Part shown: one piece after another, positions 34,548 through 46,832 of the stretch
Position numbering within the stretch: position 1 is the first letter of the stretch
How the letters are laid out: every line of letters begins with the position of its first letter
Origin: Euonymus europaeus
Lineage: Eukaryota; Streptophyta; Magnoliopsida; Celastrales; Celastraceae
Reading direction: 5' to 3'
Assembly: GCA_963580455.1 (NCBI GenBank)
Contig: OY756963.1
Span: 26,927,555-26,991,554, forward strand
Length of the DNA: 64,000 nt
Notes under the pieces: model-generated
Seen by the model: the letters and a program-made list of their open reading frames with translations, nothing else
Told to the model about the DNA's origin: nothing
Databases searched by the model: none
Made by a program: the position numbers and the translations under genes

Positions 34548-36328
34548 TCACTTGTATTTGTCCATTATTCTTTTTGCTTCTTCTAAAGCATCATTTGTAG
34601 AAGTTGGGCCCCCGCCTCCTTTTGGCCCTTTATCTTTGTTCAAGGCAATGAATGTGAAATATACAAGTCCCATGGTGGCCTGTGCCACAAGACAGAATGC
34701 ATTATTGCAAGACATTAAAAGACAATGCTCAGCTAAAACTTCATATGTAAACTGATTCTATTGTATCTGAACTGTTATCTTCAAAGTTACATAAGTACAA
34801 CTTCAGGGATAGGTAACATACCAGAATAAAGAAAGCTGTTGATAGGAAAGACTTGAGCACAAATAGGGAAAGACTCAATGCAACAACTGTAACAGAAATC
34901 CTTGCAACTGGTCTTGGTACAGAGTCCTAAAACCCAGAGCAAGAAAGAACTATATTACACAGCAACTGAAAAGCATGGCTAAATAAGATCATATATAAAA
35001 TAATAAAATAACTGATAAATGTTGAGGAACACTGGAAGAGAGGAAATATGAGCTTACAGGCACCAGATTTGTTCCTGCCTCAATTCCATCCTTCCCAACC
35101 TCCCATGCTGTTTGAAGAACTAATTACAAAATAAACAAGGGTAGTTAACAGAAATGGTTAAATAAACGTCAACACTAGATTCACACCAAACCACTAACTA
35201 TAAAATGCTGTAGCTACTACAAATCAGATATCCAAAGTAGAGCTTCCTTGAAGAAAATGTATATTGCTCAGTAAAGGTTATTTTAGGAAACCGCAATCAT
35301 CAATTCAAATATGTACTGTCTAGGATCATCTTCAGGATCAAGTACATAATTAATGCCTAACGTGGAGGTCATTTTCTGAAATTGAAACCATGAATCCTAG
35401 GTCGGTAAAACAAATTTGCCATCAGGCCATGGGTTCACTATTTCTTGGGATCAAAGTATCCATTAAATGAGAAATATTTTATAACCAGGGAGCACTTCCT
35501 TCTCATTTCTTCCAAATATGAATCTCCTGTACTTCAATATGATCACATTTTATCAACAAACCATTATAATTCTGTGCTATACTAATTGGAATGTCTGAGT
35601 CATGAGTGTACAAATTTGTGACATAATGATTTATGTTGGATCCTGAAGTCGAAACAAGGCATTAGATGGTGGCATTAGCCATTGGGATTTTTGGCAGAAT
35701 CTTATAATGGTTTGTTGATAAGATGTGATCATATTGAAGTACAGGAGATTCATATTTGGGAGAAATGAGAAGGAAGTGCTCAGAGGGGGAGTAGGGAAGA
35801 AAGTTTCAGTATCACTGAACTTCAATATGAGTGATACTGAAATTGATGATCACTTTCTGACATAGAAAACAAATTAGGTTTAGGTTTAGGTTTATAGTCT
35901 GTTATCTTAAAAGCTAAGTGATCACTAGACATAGCACAATTCACCTCAGTAACCAAATACCAGAGGTCCAGAGAATTTCTCAAGCCTATCAGTTCATCTA
36001 ACTGCCGCTGACAACTTAGATACAAGAAAAATAGAAAACGAAAAACATAGTGAATTCAATGCAAATAGAGAAAGTACGCGAACCAAACGAATGAGTCAGG
36101 CAGGAGCCAACCTTTCAAGAAATTCGATTGCGTCGCGAAGACGACGGAAGCAATGGACCGAGATTTCCGCACCATGTGATGAGACAGTAAAGTATGTCTC
36201 TTTAGCTTTAGAAAAGATTTGGAGGATAGAAATTGAGAGTGAGTGAGAGTTAGGGCTTGGGGGTAGCTGCGTTTCGGTGAAGATAGTGACGCGAAGCATA
36301 CATTGTGGAGGACAACTGATGATGCCAT
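34548..36328 (-). CDS. Small plastid-targeted membrane protein, unknown function
   Basis: Exons 36112-36328, 35058-35119, 34822-34926 and 34548-34679 join in frame to 171 residues. The ATG at 36326-36328 (MASSVVLHNVCF) is chosen because the codon two positions upstream is TTG, not ATG. The first ~65 residues are Ser/Lys/Arg-rich and nearly lack acids, like a chloroplast transit peptide. Then come VLQTAWEVGKDGIEAGTNLVP, DSVPRPVARISV, one or two hydrophobic stretches (VVALSLSLFVLKSFLSTAFF; TMGLVYFTFIAL), and a charged Gly-rich tail ending DALEEAKRIMDKYK. I believe this is a conserved plant family without an assigned role (an Arabidopsis member may be AT4G13220, from memory). Thylakoid or envelope location is inferred. 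Intron 1 carries a strong inverted repeat. Confidence 0.8.
35491..35568. repeat. Left arm of near-perfect 78-bp inverted repeat
   Basis: Starts AGCACTTCCTTCTCATTTCT and ends CCATTATA. It pairs with 35702-35779, differing at two positions over 78 bp. Located in intron 1 of the plastid protein gene. Confidence 0.95.
35702..35779. repeat. Right arm of near-perfect 78-bp inverted repeat
   Basis: Reverse complement of 35491-35568 with two mismatches. About 133 bp of unrelated spacer separates the arms. A plus-strand transcript would pair fully, with the two differences becoming G:U pairs; a minus-strand transcript would have two C:A mismatches. Confidence 0.95.
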
Positions 36329-37605
36329 GTTCAAACTTTACTGTAATCTTGTTCTGATCACGAAATGATGACAATGTTCAGTTCTTCATGTAAATGAACT
36401 ATGAAGAACCAGAACGAAGGAACCTCTGGTTATGCAATTCTCTGGAAAAAACTTCAAAACGCTTGCAGCCTCACAAGCATCGAGTGAAAGGACCCACTAG
36501 ATCCAGGTTTAGTTCTAGGCCTAGGCCTAGGCCTAAGAAGTAAGATCCAAGCTCAAACTAATGTGGGCTTAAGAAGCTTAGAAAAAAGAAATATTAAACC
36601 AAGCCCTTAAACCTTTCACTTTCAGATCCAATCCCAAACCATTCTGGGCTTAAGATGCCTATAGCTTCAATCTTGGATCAACAGTTAAAAAGGGCCCACT
36701 AGAGCCCAGTTTAAACCAGTTCAAGGCTAGCAATGGCCACATCTGCAATAATTGGGGTTTTGAATGGCCTTTGCATATATACAACAAACAGTGTTTACGG
36801 CGGTTGGCCGGCGTGTCGTGCTTGCCACGCCAGGTAAACGGGTCATGCCGAGTTGGCCCGAAACAAGGGTACAGCCCGCATAGATAAGCTATCAACGGTT
36901 GTGCCTACTGCAGTCTGCAGCAGTACTGCCTAGGATGAGCTAATTGATGGGCCAGGCACTACTTGAACTTGAGGTTTGGGCCGGGCTATTGCCAGTTTGC
37001 CACCTCTATTCACATTTAAAGCACATGATCCAAGAAAATGTCCCAATTTGACAAGGAGTTGGGCCACCCAACAGGCCTACTGCAGTACTGCCTAGGATGA
37101 GGTAATTGATAGGCCAGGCACTACTTGAACTTGAGGTTTGGGCCTGGCTTTTTCCACTTCTATCCACATTTAAGCCCATGGTCCAAGAAAATGTCCCACC
37201 ATTACCATGTTCTTCTGGCCCACGAAAAAGAGACTAGCACTCTGTTTGACTTCGGATAGCATAAACAGAATCTTCACTTAACAAAAATTAAGAACAACTT
37301 TAACGTACACATGAAGACAATTATTACTACGAACGCGAAGCAGTATAAAGTCACATATTCATACACAGACAGTATTCAAAACGTACAATATAAAGCCCAA
37401 CCAAAACAATCTTGACCGTTGTGATGATTTGCATATACACCAGCTGAACAAGCTTTGACTGAAAAAAATCAAACCAAGCAGAGAGAATCAAGGATCGAAA
37501 AGATCCTGACCGTCCATTTGTCCCCCCAAGTCCATGCATGTAGGGCAGAGAGGGAAAAAAAGAGAGGTGGCATTGGTTTGTTCCATTGGTCTTGTAGCTT
37601 CTATC
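36329..37605. other. Intergenic region between the plastid protein gene and ABI3
   Basis: No gene recognised. It includes a (CTAGGC)n run at 36515-36536, a tandem duplication at 36903-37205, and the ABI3 3' flank. Confidence 0.5.
36903..37205. repeat. Tandem duplication, unit about 172 bp
   Basis: Unit 1 (36903-37074) and unit 2 (from 37075) share CCTACTGCAG, AGTACTGCCTAGGATGAG, GCCAGGCACTACTTGAACTT, GAGGTTTGGGCC and CAAGAAAATGTCCCA. Unit 2 ends near 37205 and has small deletions. Non-coding. Confidence 0.8.
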
Positions 37606-40423
37606 TTACTTTACCGTATCTGTTGAAGATGATGAAATATTATGACTAATATTCACCCCTGCTGAAGAAGAAGAAATTATATCCTGGACCTCCTGGTTTC
37701 TCTGCGACTTTGCTGCCTTCTTGGTCTCGGATTTCGGTCCTGGTTGCCGTACCTTCACTCCTCTAATCAACTGTGAGTTTAATCCGATTTTGTGTTAGCT
37801 AATATTATATGTAAAGAAACAAAATTACTTGAGAGATTGATTTGCATACGTATTTGCCACACTTGACATCGGAGTAAATGACTATAAAATCTCCTTCTTG
37901 CAGTCCATTGAACTTGATAAAATCTCCTGAAAATGATCAAACGCATAATTAATGTAAGTGTTAGTAATATATAATATATGGACATTAATACAAAATCCGA
38001 AGTTCTAAAACCCACCTGTGTTTTCAAGAAGATACATCCTGCTTTTGTTGTTGGGCCAGAATCTGAAACTCCAAAAAATTAAAGAGAGAAAATCGACCAT
38101 GCACAAACGAAGGTTTAGTTTGCAAGAATTACAAATGAACAAAACGAGATGAATCGGAAATGAAAATGACAAAGACTTGTATCCCACATCGGATTAATTA
38201 TCATACTGAGTGGAATATAAGCAATACCTTAATTACATCTCTATCTCACACAAACAAAACAAGCTTTCTGGGCCTGAAGAACCAGGGCTCGGATCGTTGA
38301 TGTGTTTGAGCTTGGATTTTTAAGAAAATGGAAGAGCACTAATTGGGTATAATTTTAGAATACCTGTAACGCATGTTCCAAACATGTGAAGTGCCAATGT
38401 CTTTCATGGCAATAGAAATGCCATCTCTTGTATCTAGTTCTGGTAGATGAGTCTCGGCTTCTTTCTGTTTGAAGTTCGATCAAAATATTCATGATCAATA
38501 CAATAATTAATCTAAGAAGGAAAAGAGAACGAAATCACTTTTCATTGAAAAAAATAGACTAGTAGCAAAATTACTTTTGGCAACACAATCCGTCCAAGAT
38601 TTCCCACATCGCTCTGCTTCAACACTTTTTGCAGAAGAAATTTTAAGTTTTTCTCAGGTTTCCATCCCTGGATCCAAAATGAATTATAACATTTGTAAAG
38701 CACTGATAATGCGTCAACATAAAAAATTGACAATTATTACATCTATCAAAAGGTCACTAAAAGAGGAAAAAATACAACCAGCTTAACCTAATTAATAACG
38801 AACCTGTTGCCGATCCGATACGAGCTGCTGCTGGTACCCCTGAGCCGGCACGGGGGGACGATCCACTTGATGCACCGATGGAGCATCTGATGGTAGCATT
38901 GTTGGTCCTGATGATCTGACACCGGGGGACCAATACAGCCAGCTTGCAGGGCCGGCTTCTTGACCAAAAGCGGGGGTGCAAATGTCATTTCCTTGCCCTG
39001 CTGCATGCGGGTCTGCACTCGGATTTTGGTCCTGATGGTTATTGTGATTCCTATGATGCGACAAAAACCTTCTCTGTCTAGCCATTCTCTTCTTCCTCGC
39101 TTCTTTCGTCGCAGACAAACCCAATCTCCCTAACCTCTCACCGCCACCAGTGGTACCACCTTGTCCAGGTAAATACGGATACGGGTACTGATTCGGATAC
39201 CCAGATGAATTGGGATTCATGTTATTCTCTGGAAATAAGTAATTGGGGGGCATCGTAAACTGAGACGGTGACCATGATTGACAAGAATCTTGTATGTGAT
39301 AATCACTTGTGGGAGGATAAGGACGGATATTCGGAGCTCCGTGAACATACGATTCATGACCCATATACCCAATCACTGGCTGTTGAAATGGATCAACGTA
39401 AGGCGGTTGAGGAATCCACGGTGAGGGAGCTGTGTAACAAGATGGGTTTGTTTGATCGGGTTGCTGTATCGGGTTAATACAAATGAAATTAGGGTTAGGG
39501 TTTTGGTTAGGCGTTTGTTGATGAACTTCGTTGATACGCCTTTTCTGAAGATGATTTGTTTGAACCCACTCAAGAATGAGCTTCAACAATTGTTTCATAG
39601 CTCCTTTGCCACCGCCTAACCTTCTAGCAGCACACTCAATAGTCGATTTCTTGATTTTGACACTCCTCAAGTCCTCAGCAGATACGCTCTCTTTGTTACT
39701 CTTCAACCACTCTAAGAACACCATTCCAAGATCATCTGCAGCTTCCTCTCCTCCTAATCCTCCTCCTTCAGTAATACCTCCATTGTTATTCAATTTCAAC
39801 ATCTCATGAGACAGCTGACGTTGTTCTTGCTGATCATGACAATTTTGTTGAAAGTCTCCAAGTGGGTTCTCATCCGGTTGAAACATAGATGAAGGGTCAA
39901 AGAAATCATTGATCTCAAGTAGATCTATACATCTAAAATTATCCATCAAATCTGTGCAATCAGCACCATCAACATTACTATTCCCTTTATCAGACGGCTG
40001 AGGGATCTCTATCGAGCCGGTTGAGGACAAACCTGCTACTGATGATGCTGATGCATCCATTGGATCATGTTTATGAGTGCTGTTGTGATTATTATCATGA
40101 TCTTCTGCATCTGACCCAAAAACCGTCCAAGAAGTGGCCGAAGATGACGACGAGGCCGAGGATGTAGACGACGAGCAAGCCATGGCCTTGACCTGTGCTG
40201 GAGTCGATGAAGATGAAGAAGATGATGACATGCAAGGGAAATCAAGGAGAGGAGGGAAGTCATCACAAAAGATTGAAGCATTATCGATGAGATCTTGTTC
40301 ACTGTCCAACCAGATCTCCCTAGACTGATCTTCATCCATGCCGTCGAAGTTGTTTGTTTCATTTGCGACTCCTCCTGTTGCTGCATGCAGATCTTCACCA
40401 TGCAATTGCAAACCCTTCATCAT
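37606..40423 (-). CDS. ABI3: ABI3/VP1 B3-domain transcription factor
   Basis: Exons 38804-40423, 38575-38667, 38364-38464, 38016-38062, 37850-37926 and 37606-37770 join in frame to 700 residues, normal for ABI3. It activates seed-maturation and ABA-response genes through RY elements and with bZIP partners in the nucleus. Start is the Met-Met at 40418-40423; the longer open frame upstream begins with a non-ATG codon. Acidic N terminus ([11 protein letters not shown]), Ser runs at 66-96, B1 domain ~231-288 ([19 protein letters not shown]), a Pro/Tyr/Asn-rich middle, basic B2 at ~438-455 ([16 protein letters not shown]), and B3 from 541 ([72 protein letters not shown]). B3 is split by four introns, as usual for the family. 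The C terminus is Ser-rich. No lesion seen. Neighbour TMKL1 supports orthology. Confidence 0.96.
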
Positions 40424-41350
40424 TTTTTTCTCACAAAAATATAAATATCTGTAATAAAAAAAACTTTGCAAGTGAAACTCTCTTCCGTTTCTGCAGATAG
40501 ATTTAGAGAGAGAAAATAGGGGATACGGGAGCAGCAACAAAGGATGGATGGATAGGGTTTTTCCTTGTACGGATAAGTGCAAGGGTGAGGACTGTATGTG
40601 ATTAAGGAAGCAAAGGAGATAATTAAAAGGGCCCGCTCTCTCTCAAATCCTCAGCACAGAAGCAACATAAAGCATCTACTCTACCAACACACCACCACAA
40701 GTAGCATCAAAAAATATAACAATCTATCACCCCAACACCACCACAAATTAACAGCAACAACGATAGTGATTTCAATTCTCTCCTTAATTAATTCATACTT
40801 TATTAGACTCTTTGAACAGCACCCATCACCAGAGACACTAATCACACACTAATTAATGATAGAATGAGGACATACAACAGTACTGTGGAGAAGTAATGTA
40901 GATCAGGAACGAAAGACCAGACGGAACTCAAATCAGGCAAGGCAATCGATCGAGGGCAAATATAACTATTTTTGGAGGCACCCACGTGATTAAATCCTTT
41001 TGGAACTCAACCCACATGTGTGGTATGGCGTTTTGTGGAAGTTTTCCATTTTCAAATTTTTTTTTCCTCCTTCATTTCAGATAAGTTCAAATCAGTTTTT
41101 GGGACTTTCTGGACTGTTCAATTAACTATAGGAGAGAGACTATTGTGTTTGTGCTTAAATAGAGAGAGAAAGAGAGAAGGGTAGTTTTGGAGAGAGTAAA
41201 AAGAGGGATTTCAAGAAACAGGAATACAAAACCTCGTGCCGCTACTTTCTCAGCCGCTCTCTCCGGATTTTGTGCCCCCCAGCCATCCGTTCTTTCCTCA
41301 CTGGTGAGACTAAACGGTGTTCAGCCTTTATGCATGAGAGAGTGGAGTAA
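40424..41350 (-). promoter_or_regulatory. ABI3 5' UTR and promoter with G-box and RY core
   Basis: A palindromic CACGTG (G-box, core of ABRE and PIF sites) lies at 40983-40988, about 560 bp upstream of the ABI3 start. CACATGTG, an E-box palindrome, lies at 41013-41020. An RY core CATGCA (minus strand) is at 41331-41336. CT/GA-rich tracts at 41160-41180 look like plant core-promoter or leader sequence. Binding by ABI5, PIFs or B3 factors is inferred from motif identity only. Confidence 0.45.
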
Positions 41351-41839
41351 TTTTTTTTATTCAAATATTCCCCATTTTCAAACTCTTTATTCGATCCAAA
41401 TTAATAGCTAAATTCCAAATATCGTAATCTTTACTAATATGATAGCTAGGCGGTTTTTTCAATTCATCGCTCGTTTTAATTTTTGCACCCCACATAAGTC
41501 TTTTATTTTCGTTGTTATGTGTCTCCATCTTTAATTTTCGTGTATCCTTTATTTTAGAAAGTCTCTCATATTGCATGTTTTTAACATTTATATAGTATTC
41601 AATTTTTTTAAAATTTTAACGACCCTAATTATCAAAATTAGGGAGTAATATATAAGACGCACATCATAATGTTATTTGAGTTTTTTATGATACTATTAAA
41701 AGTTAATTTTCACAGAGGGTTATTGATATTCATATTATGATTTAGTGATTAAGGTATCAATATGATTGTGCAACAAAATGAGTTATCCCATATACGAAAG
41801 GACTTACAACATATATTTAGCATAATCGATTTATGTTTC

Positions 41840-42130
41840 TTTAATTATGAAGTCATTGTAAAACAAATCGTAATAGCACAAACACACACGACAATAACCA
41901 GAAATCAATCAAAGAGACAAAAAAAAATTACGTGGTTAGGTTATCAATGCCTACGTCCACAACTGCAATGTTTTCTCAACAATAGGTTTAGGGTTACAAG
42001 CTACGAGATTATGTATCTTACTCTAAGTGCTTTAAAACACGAGAAAATCCAGTACACAAAATCCAATGCACAAGCCTAATATAAACCCAAACTTAAATTG
42101 TATTTAACTTAACAGTCATTGTGTTGTAAT
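41840..42130. mobile_element. LTR-retrotransposon-like fragment
   Basis: Contains ACACACACGACAATAACCAG...TTACGTGGTTAGGTTATCAATGCCTACGTCCAC followed by an AT-rich block. The ACGTGGTT..GCCTACGTCCAC arrangement is common in plant LTR elements. No defined ends or duplications were found. Confidence 0.35.
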
Positions 42131-42388
42131 TTACATTACATGTGAGAGTGTTGAGGAAGATGTATTTGTGTGAAAAAAATTCTTAAATTAGAGTTTCTTT
42201 CTTATATATATGAATTTTTAATTGTGATAATTATAATTGTTGAAATTAAAAATATATAATACTATCCAAATGCTAAAAACATGTAATATATGAAAATATG
42301 GGAGACACGTTTCTAAAAAAATAAGAAACATAAAAGATGCACAAAAATCAAAGATGAAAAGATACACAACAAAAAAAAATTGTTGACT

Positions 42389-42454
42389 TCTCAGAGTTTC
42401 AAAAACCACCTCCCTAACAATATTTTTTCTCAGAGTTTCAAAAACCACCTCCCT

Positions 42455-42462
<8 letters not shown>
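42389..42462. repeat. 35-bp direct repeat, two copies
   Basis: TCTCAGAGTTTCAAAAACCA and the following CCTCCCTAA(C/T)AATAT occur at 42389-42423 and 42428-42462, differing by one base. The second copy runs into a (TA)n tract. Confidence 0.9.

Positions 42463-42496
<34 letters not shown>
42459..42496. repeat. (TA)n microsatellite
   Basis: About 18 TA units directly after the second copy of the 35-bp repeat. Confidence 0.9.
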
Positions 42497-42499
<3 letters not shown>

Positions 42500-43489
42500 A
42501 TCAAAGATGACGGTGTCTCCAAACCTACACCGAAACAATACAGCACAAGAGCAACCCAAAACTGAAAAAAAATATACACTCTAATAATTAAATTCTGAGC
42601 TGCCAGCATATAAGAATCAAAAGCAATTAAACGAAACATAACAACGTGCCAACCTTTCTCCCAATCAAGCCTAGATTAACAACTCTTGTAGCACAATCTC
42701 ATTTGGCAAGAACAATCTGAAATTAGCAGAGATTAGATATAACCCTTGATTCTGCATATAAGCTCTTAGCTGGGAGATGAATCTAATATCAGACGATTCA
42801 ATTGACAAAATCCTGAGCATTCCCTCCAATGGGCATGATCAAATGAAAGAAGACCCTCTTACCACACCGATTAGGAGCTCAAATTTTTCTATAAGCTAAT
42901 TTAATACTAAAATTAATTAGCTGAACCACACATGAGAGTTCAAGTAGTAAATGGCGTTTGAATGAAATAGTATATATTTTGTAAATTACTTTAACAATTC
43001 ATATTTTTTATTGTTTGAATATTTTCTTTGACTGGTTTATTTGACGTTACTAAATAATTATTCTTTGCATCTACGACAAAATCCGGTACGTATACGACAA
43101 CAAATTATATGAATTCAATAAATTCGTTGATGCAAAGCTTTGGATACCCTCTTATTGAAAGACAAAGAAAAGAGAGTGAAAAATTTATTTAAACCTAACT
43201 AATAAATTGTTAATATGAAGAACATTAATGGTGTGTTTGATAGGGTAAGGGTGTAATGAATACAAGAGTAATTAAAATTACATTGATAAACAAGTACTCT
43301 TTTTGATATGCATGTATATCATTTATCCGGGTAATTTTTTTATGCAATTTTCTTCATATTTTGGATGTAATGGTTACTCATGAGAAAATGTGAGTAATGA
43401 TTATCCTAATAATATATTATACTCCTATTTATTATACCCTCTCATCAAACACACACTAAATGAGAAAAAAATGGAATATAGAAGTGATA

Positions 43490-44540
43490 TGTGTAGCGAC
43501 CAAAATTGGGTCAGACTCATTTCTCTGACAGATTCATAATCAGTCAGCATTTGACTAGTCAAAAAGTCTCGTTGGCTTTGACCAAGTCCGAACTCAAAGT
43601 CCAATTTTGACTATGGCCCACCAAAGAAGCTCATGAACAAGAGCTGGAGTTTGCGTTGGCTTTAGCTCGTCTGTATGTGCTGCAACGCTGGTCGCCAAGA
43701 CTAGAGGTACTTTAGCTCGTCGATGTTGAGTTCTTACAAGTACTGGAGATCAGTGTCTATAGTAGGCACAAAGCTCGCCAACACAGGAGCTCGCCTCTTC
43801 ACTGTTTGCTGGAGGAACGTTCGCCTTCCCATAGTAATCAGTCCGACACCTCTGCCAGGCTATAGGTTTCCTTTACCTAGGTTCCGTACCTTTCATTTAA
43901 TGCTCTCATACTGCTTTTGGTCCAAAACCACATTTTGTGGCTGATTTATTATAAAATAGTTGTCACTTCCTGCATAGGCTTTTTCTCCTCAGTGTCATTC
44001 ATGTCCCCTTATTGCCAAAAGACCTTAAACCCCTTACTAAAAATAGTAAGGGGAAAGACTATAAAGGATCCTCTCCAGCATCCTGCATTTTAGAACTTCC
44101 ACAAAATATTAAACAGACCTCTCTCAACTCTCTTTCCAGTCAGTAACTCCCCCAAAACATAATCCCCATTTTCCCGGTCTCCCTCACGGTCATCGTCTGT
44201 TCATCCTCTTGGAATTGACTTGATCGTCGGAGCCCCAATGACCGGGCCCCCACAAACCGGTCTTTGGGATCTTACGGTTCTATGTTGGAAGTGTGCGCAG
44301 GAACTAAAGCAACTCGGATTATTTGAGAGGATTACCAGCGACCATTTGAAGTTGAAGCTGTTATATTTTTTAATTGTAGATTTCGGGCTCTACAATATGT
44401 TAGTGCTTGGTAATGGTTATCCTAGTCTTGTTGCTTCGAGCTCTGTTTAGGTTGTTTTGTTCCTGAGACTTCCCTTTTGTCCGTTTATTGATTTCTTCCT
44501 TTAATCAATATGATCTATTTTATCCACACCAAAAAAAAAG
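43490..44540 (+). other. Unclassified segment ending in an A run, possible retroelement piece
   Basis: Starts TGTAGCGACCAAAATTGGGT and is less AT-rich than its surroundings. It contains a TTATAAAATAG box near 43948 and several short frames without family features. It ends ...CAATATGATCTATTTTATCC, then CACACC and about nine A residues at 44531-44539. The A run suggests a reverse-transcribed 3' end, but no target duplication or retroelement protein was recognised. Confidence 0.3.
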
Positions 44541-46731
44541 GGAGAGAATGTTTAGTTCCTTAAGTAAGTGAAAAAAACCAATTTGGGTTAAGCTAAATTC
44601 CTATCAAAATGAAAGTCAAGTTGTGCTAAATTTGGTCAAAACCTATCATAATAGTGAATATTATATATATATACACACACACACACATATGTACAAGTTA
44701 ATTGAAACCAATTTGCAGATGAGGCTTTAGTTGAGAGCAATAATAATTATGCATACAAGGATCGATCCTTCCAATAGGGTGGTTCTACTTCGTCATCTCC
44801 AATTCTTTTAAATATATTTTTTAATTAAAACCAATTTAATAATACAAAATGGACCGACTCGATATTTCTAGTGTTTGTACTTTACATAAGGTTTGTCAGG
44901 ATTCGTAGGCATAGCGGCGGGGTCTTAGTTTGCAGCAACGTGTCCATGCAAACCTGACGTCAACTTCCTTCTTCCTCTTCTTCGTAATCTGCCAATAACA
45001 TATAACCGCAAGGTCCACAATACAGCTACTGCTTTCAGTGCTTTGCATTACATTCACATGGATGGTATATTTTAATTTCACGGTCTCATTACATTAAGCC
45101 ACGTGTGGTATGACTCATCGTGCGGTCAAGCTATTGGCTGTCTACTACTTCGGTTTCCGTACATGACAGTCGGTTCGGTGTTTCTTTGCTTGTTCACGTG
45201 GGCCTGGGCCCCGAATGTGATGCTCAATGGGGTATCGACACGTTCGTGTAGCCCATCTTGTATTCGTTTTTAAAGCCACTATTTTTTTTTGGTTGGTATG
45301 AGCTTTGAGGCGTTTAATGCAAATTGACGGTTTTTGCAGATATTTTCTTCTAATACGTTGAATCTCTCTCTCTCTCTCTATTAGTCTATAAGAAACCAAG
45401 AATGTACGCGTCATCATAATTGTCAAAATTATACCAAAGGAACAAAGTTTGGTTATGATGACGTGGGTTTGGTATCATGAATAAGTAATGTAGTCATATA
45501 GTCAATATGACTATATATGTATTTATATATTTATATTATATATAGTCAATGTGATTACATATTTTATATGTAAAGTCAATATATATGATTGACATCGGAT
45601 TGCGAAGGTTTTTTTGTTATTGGCTTGTAAATTGTAAAAGGTGATTAAATAAAAAGAAATCAGCCCAGCTCCGATGTTGGTTGGCCGAAGTTAGAAGACA
45701 TAGGTCAAGGGGTGTGCATGTTACCCAGAGCCCGAATACTCGAACCGATCCGGCCGAATATAGAAGGTAATATGATACTTCAATTATTATGGACCAGACC
45801 CGTACTGAACACAATAATACAGAGATGCAGGTTTCAGGTTCTAAAACACCACCTTCAGGGCCACTGAAGTTTTCATCGTTGGAAATGTAGCAGCAGTCGA
45901 CAGGCCCAGGATCTGAAATTTATTGTCTTTGCATATATAGCCCACTAGTTGTGTGAACGAAGGGAATAACTAATAAGTGATATTGATATTTTATAGTTCT
46001 AGTATTATATTCTTATTTTTTTTATGCTCATCAGTCGGTTATCAATGTCACAACTTTTTTTAAAAAAATGAACACGGACACTTCATTGAATTGATAAAGG
46101 ACAACAGTCATGTATTAAGGAGGAGGGAAGGGATCGAAAGGGCAGGAGGTGGAGCTCTAACTAGAAGTTTGAGATTATATATGACTCGGTTTATGAAGCG
46201 AAATTATTTAAAATTTATTTTTCATTGTCTTTTTAATAATAAAGAAGAATCTTTTAATATGATTATTATTCTTTATATTTTGTATGATAAATGTAAAACG
46301 TGTCATAAACTTGTGATTATAAACTTATTAGTGTTTTTCCTTCAATCACGAGGACATTTTCGGTAGACGATTGAGAAACAAAGTAGTTGGCGAAGAATGA
46401 TTTTTTTTTCCCTTTTCCCTGGGCTAGTTAGAGAGTAACTTTAATTGCACCTCAACAAATCATCTGACAAAAACTTTATCACCTCATCATGCAAGATTCA
46501 TACATTGGTATGGTGTTGCCACCCCATGATCTTCAGTACAGTACTGTTGGTCAAGCTGTCATCCTTTCTCATACATGAATTCGGTCACTGATCCTTCACA
46601 TGTATGTGGGAGCAGATTTTACGCAACCCATAAATGACTGATCAGTACGTACACGCAGTGTAAGGGCACCCATGGAAATCACATGCAATGCCTTTATTAC
46701 AACGAACTGCCCCATCTTGCACAACCCTGCC

Positions 46732-46739
46732 TATAAATT
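46732..46739 (+). promoter_or_regulatory. TATA box of the first glycine-rich protein gene
   Basis: TATAAATT about 100 bp upstream of the ATG at 46833, a good plant TATA box spacing for a short leader. Confidence 0.6.
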
Positions 46740-46832
46740 AAGTCAGATCAGATTCGTGACACTGAGCAGCGCCGGAGGAGTAGTGTACGAGTGGCTGTGA
46801 AATATTCAGGGAGAAGGGGAGAGAGATAGATA

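Larger units (their letters stand above)
41351..46730. other. Repeat-rich spacer between ABI3 and the glycine-rich genes
   Basis: AT-rich with several short repeats (listed separately) and a distinct 1 kb block at 43490-44540. No convincing gene. Short open frames lack family features. Confidence 0.5.

Noticed and set aside
36096..36374. Alternative minus-strand frame over the first exon of the plastid protein gene
   Set aside because: The other frame has the transit-peptide composition and splices in phase to three further exons; this one does not.
39576..40328. Plus-strand open frames overlapping ABI3 exon 1
   Set aside because: They are antisense shadows of the long ABI3 exon and have no independent features.
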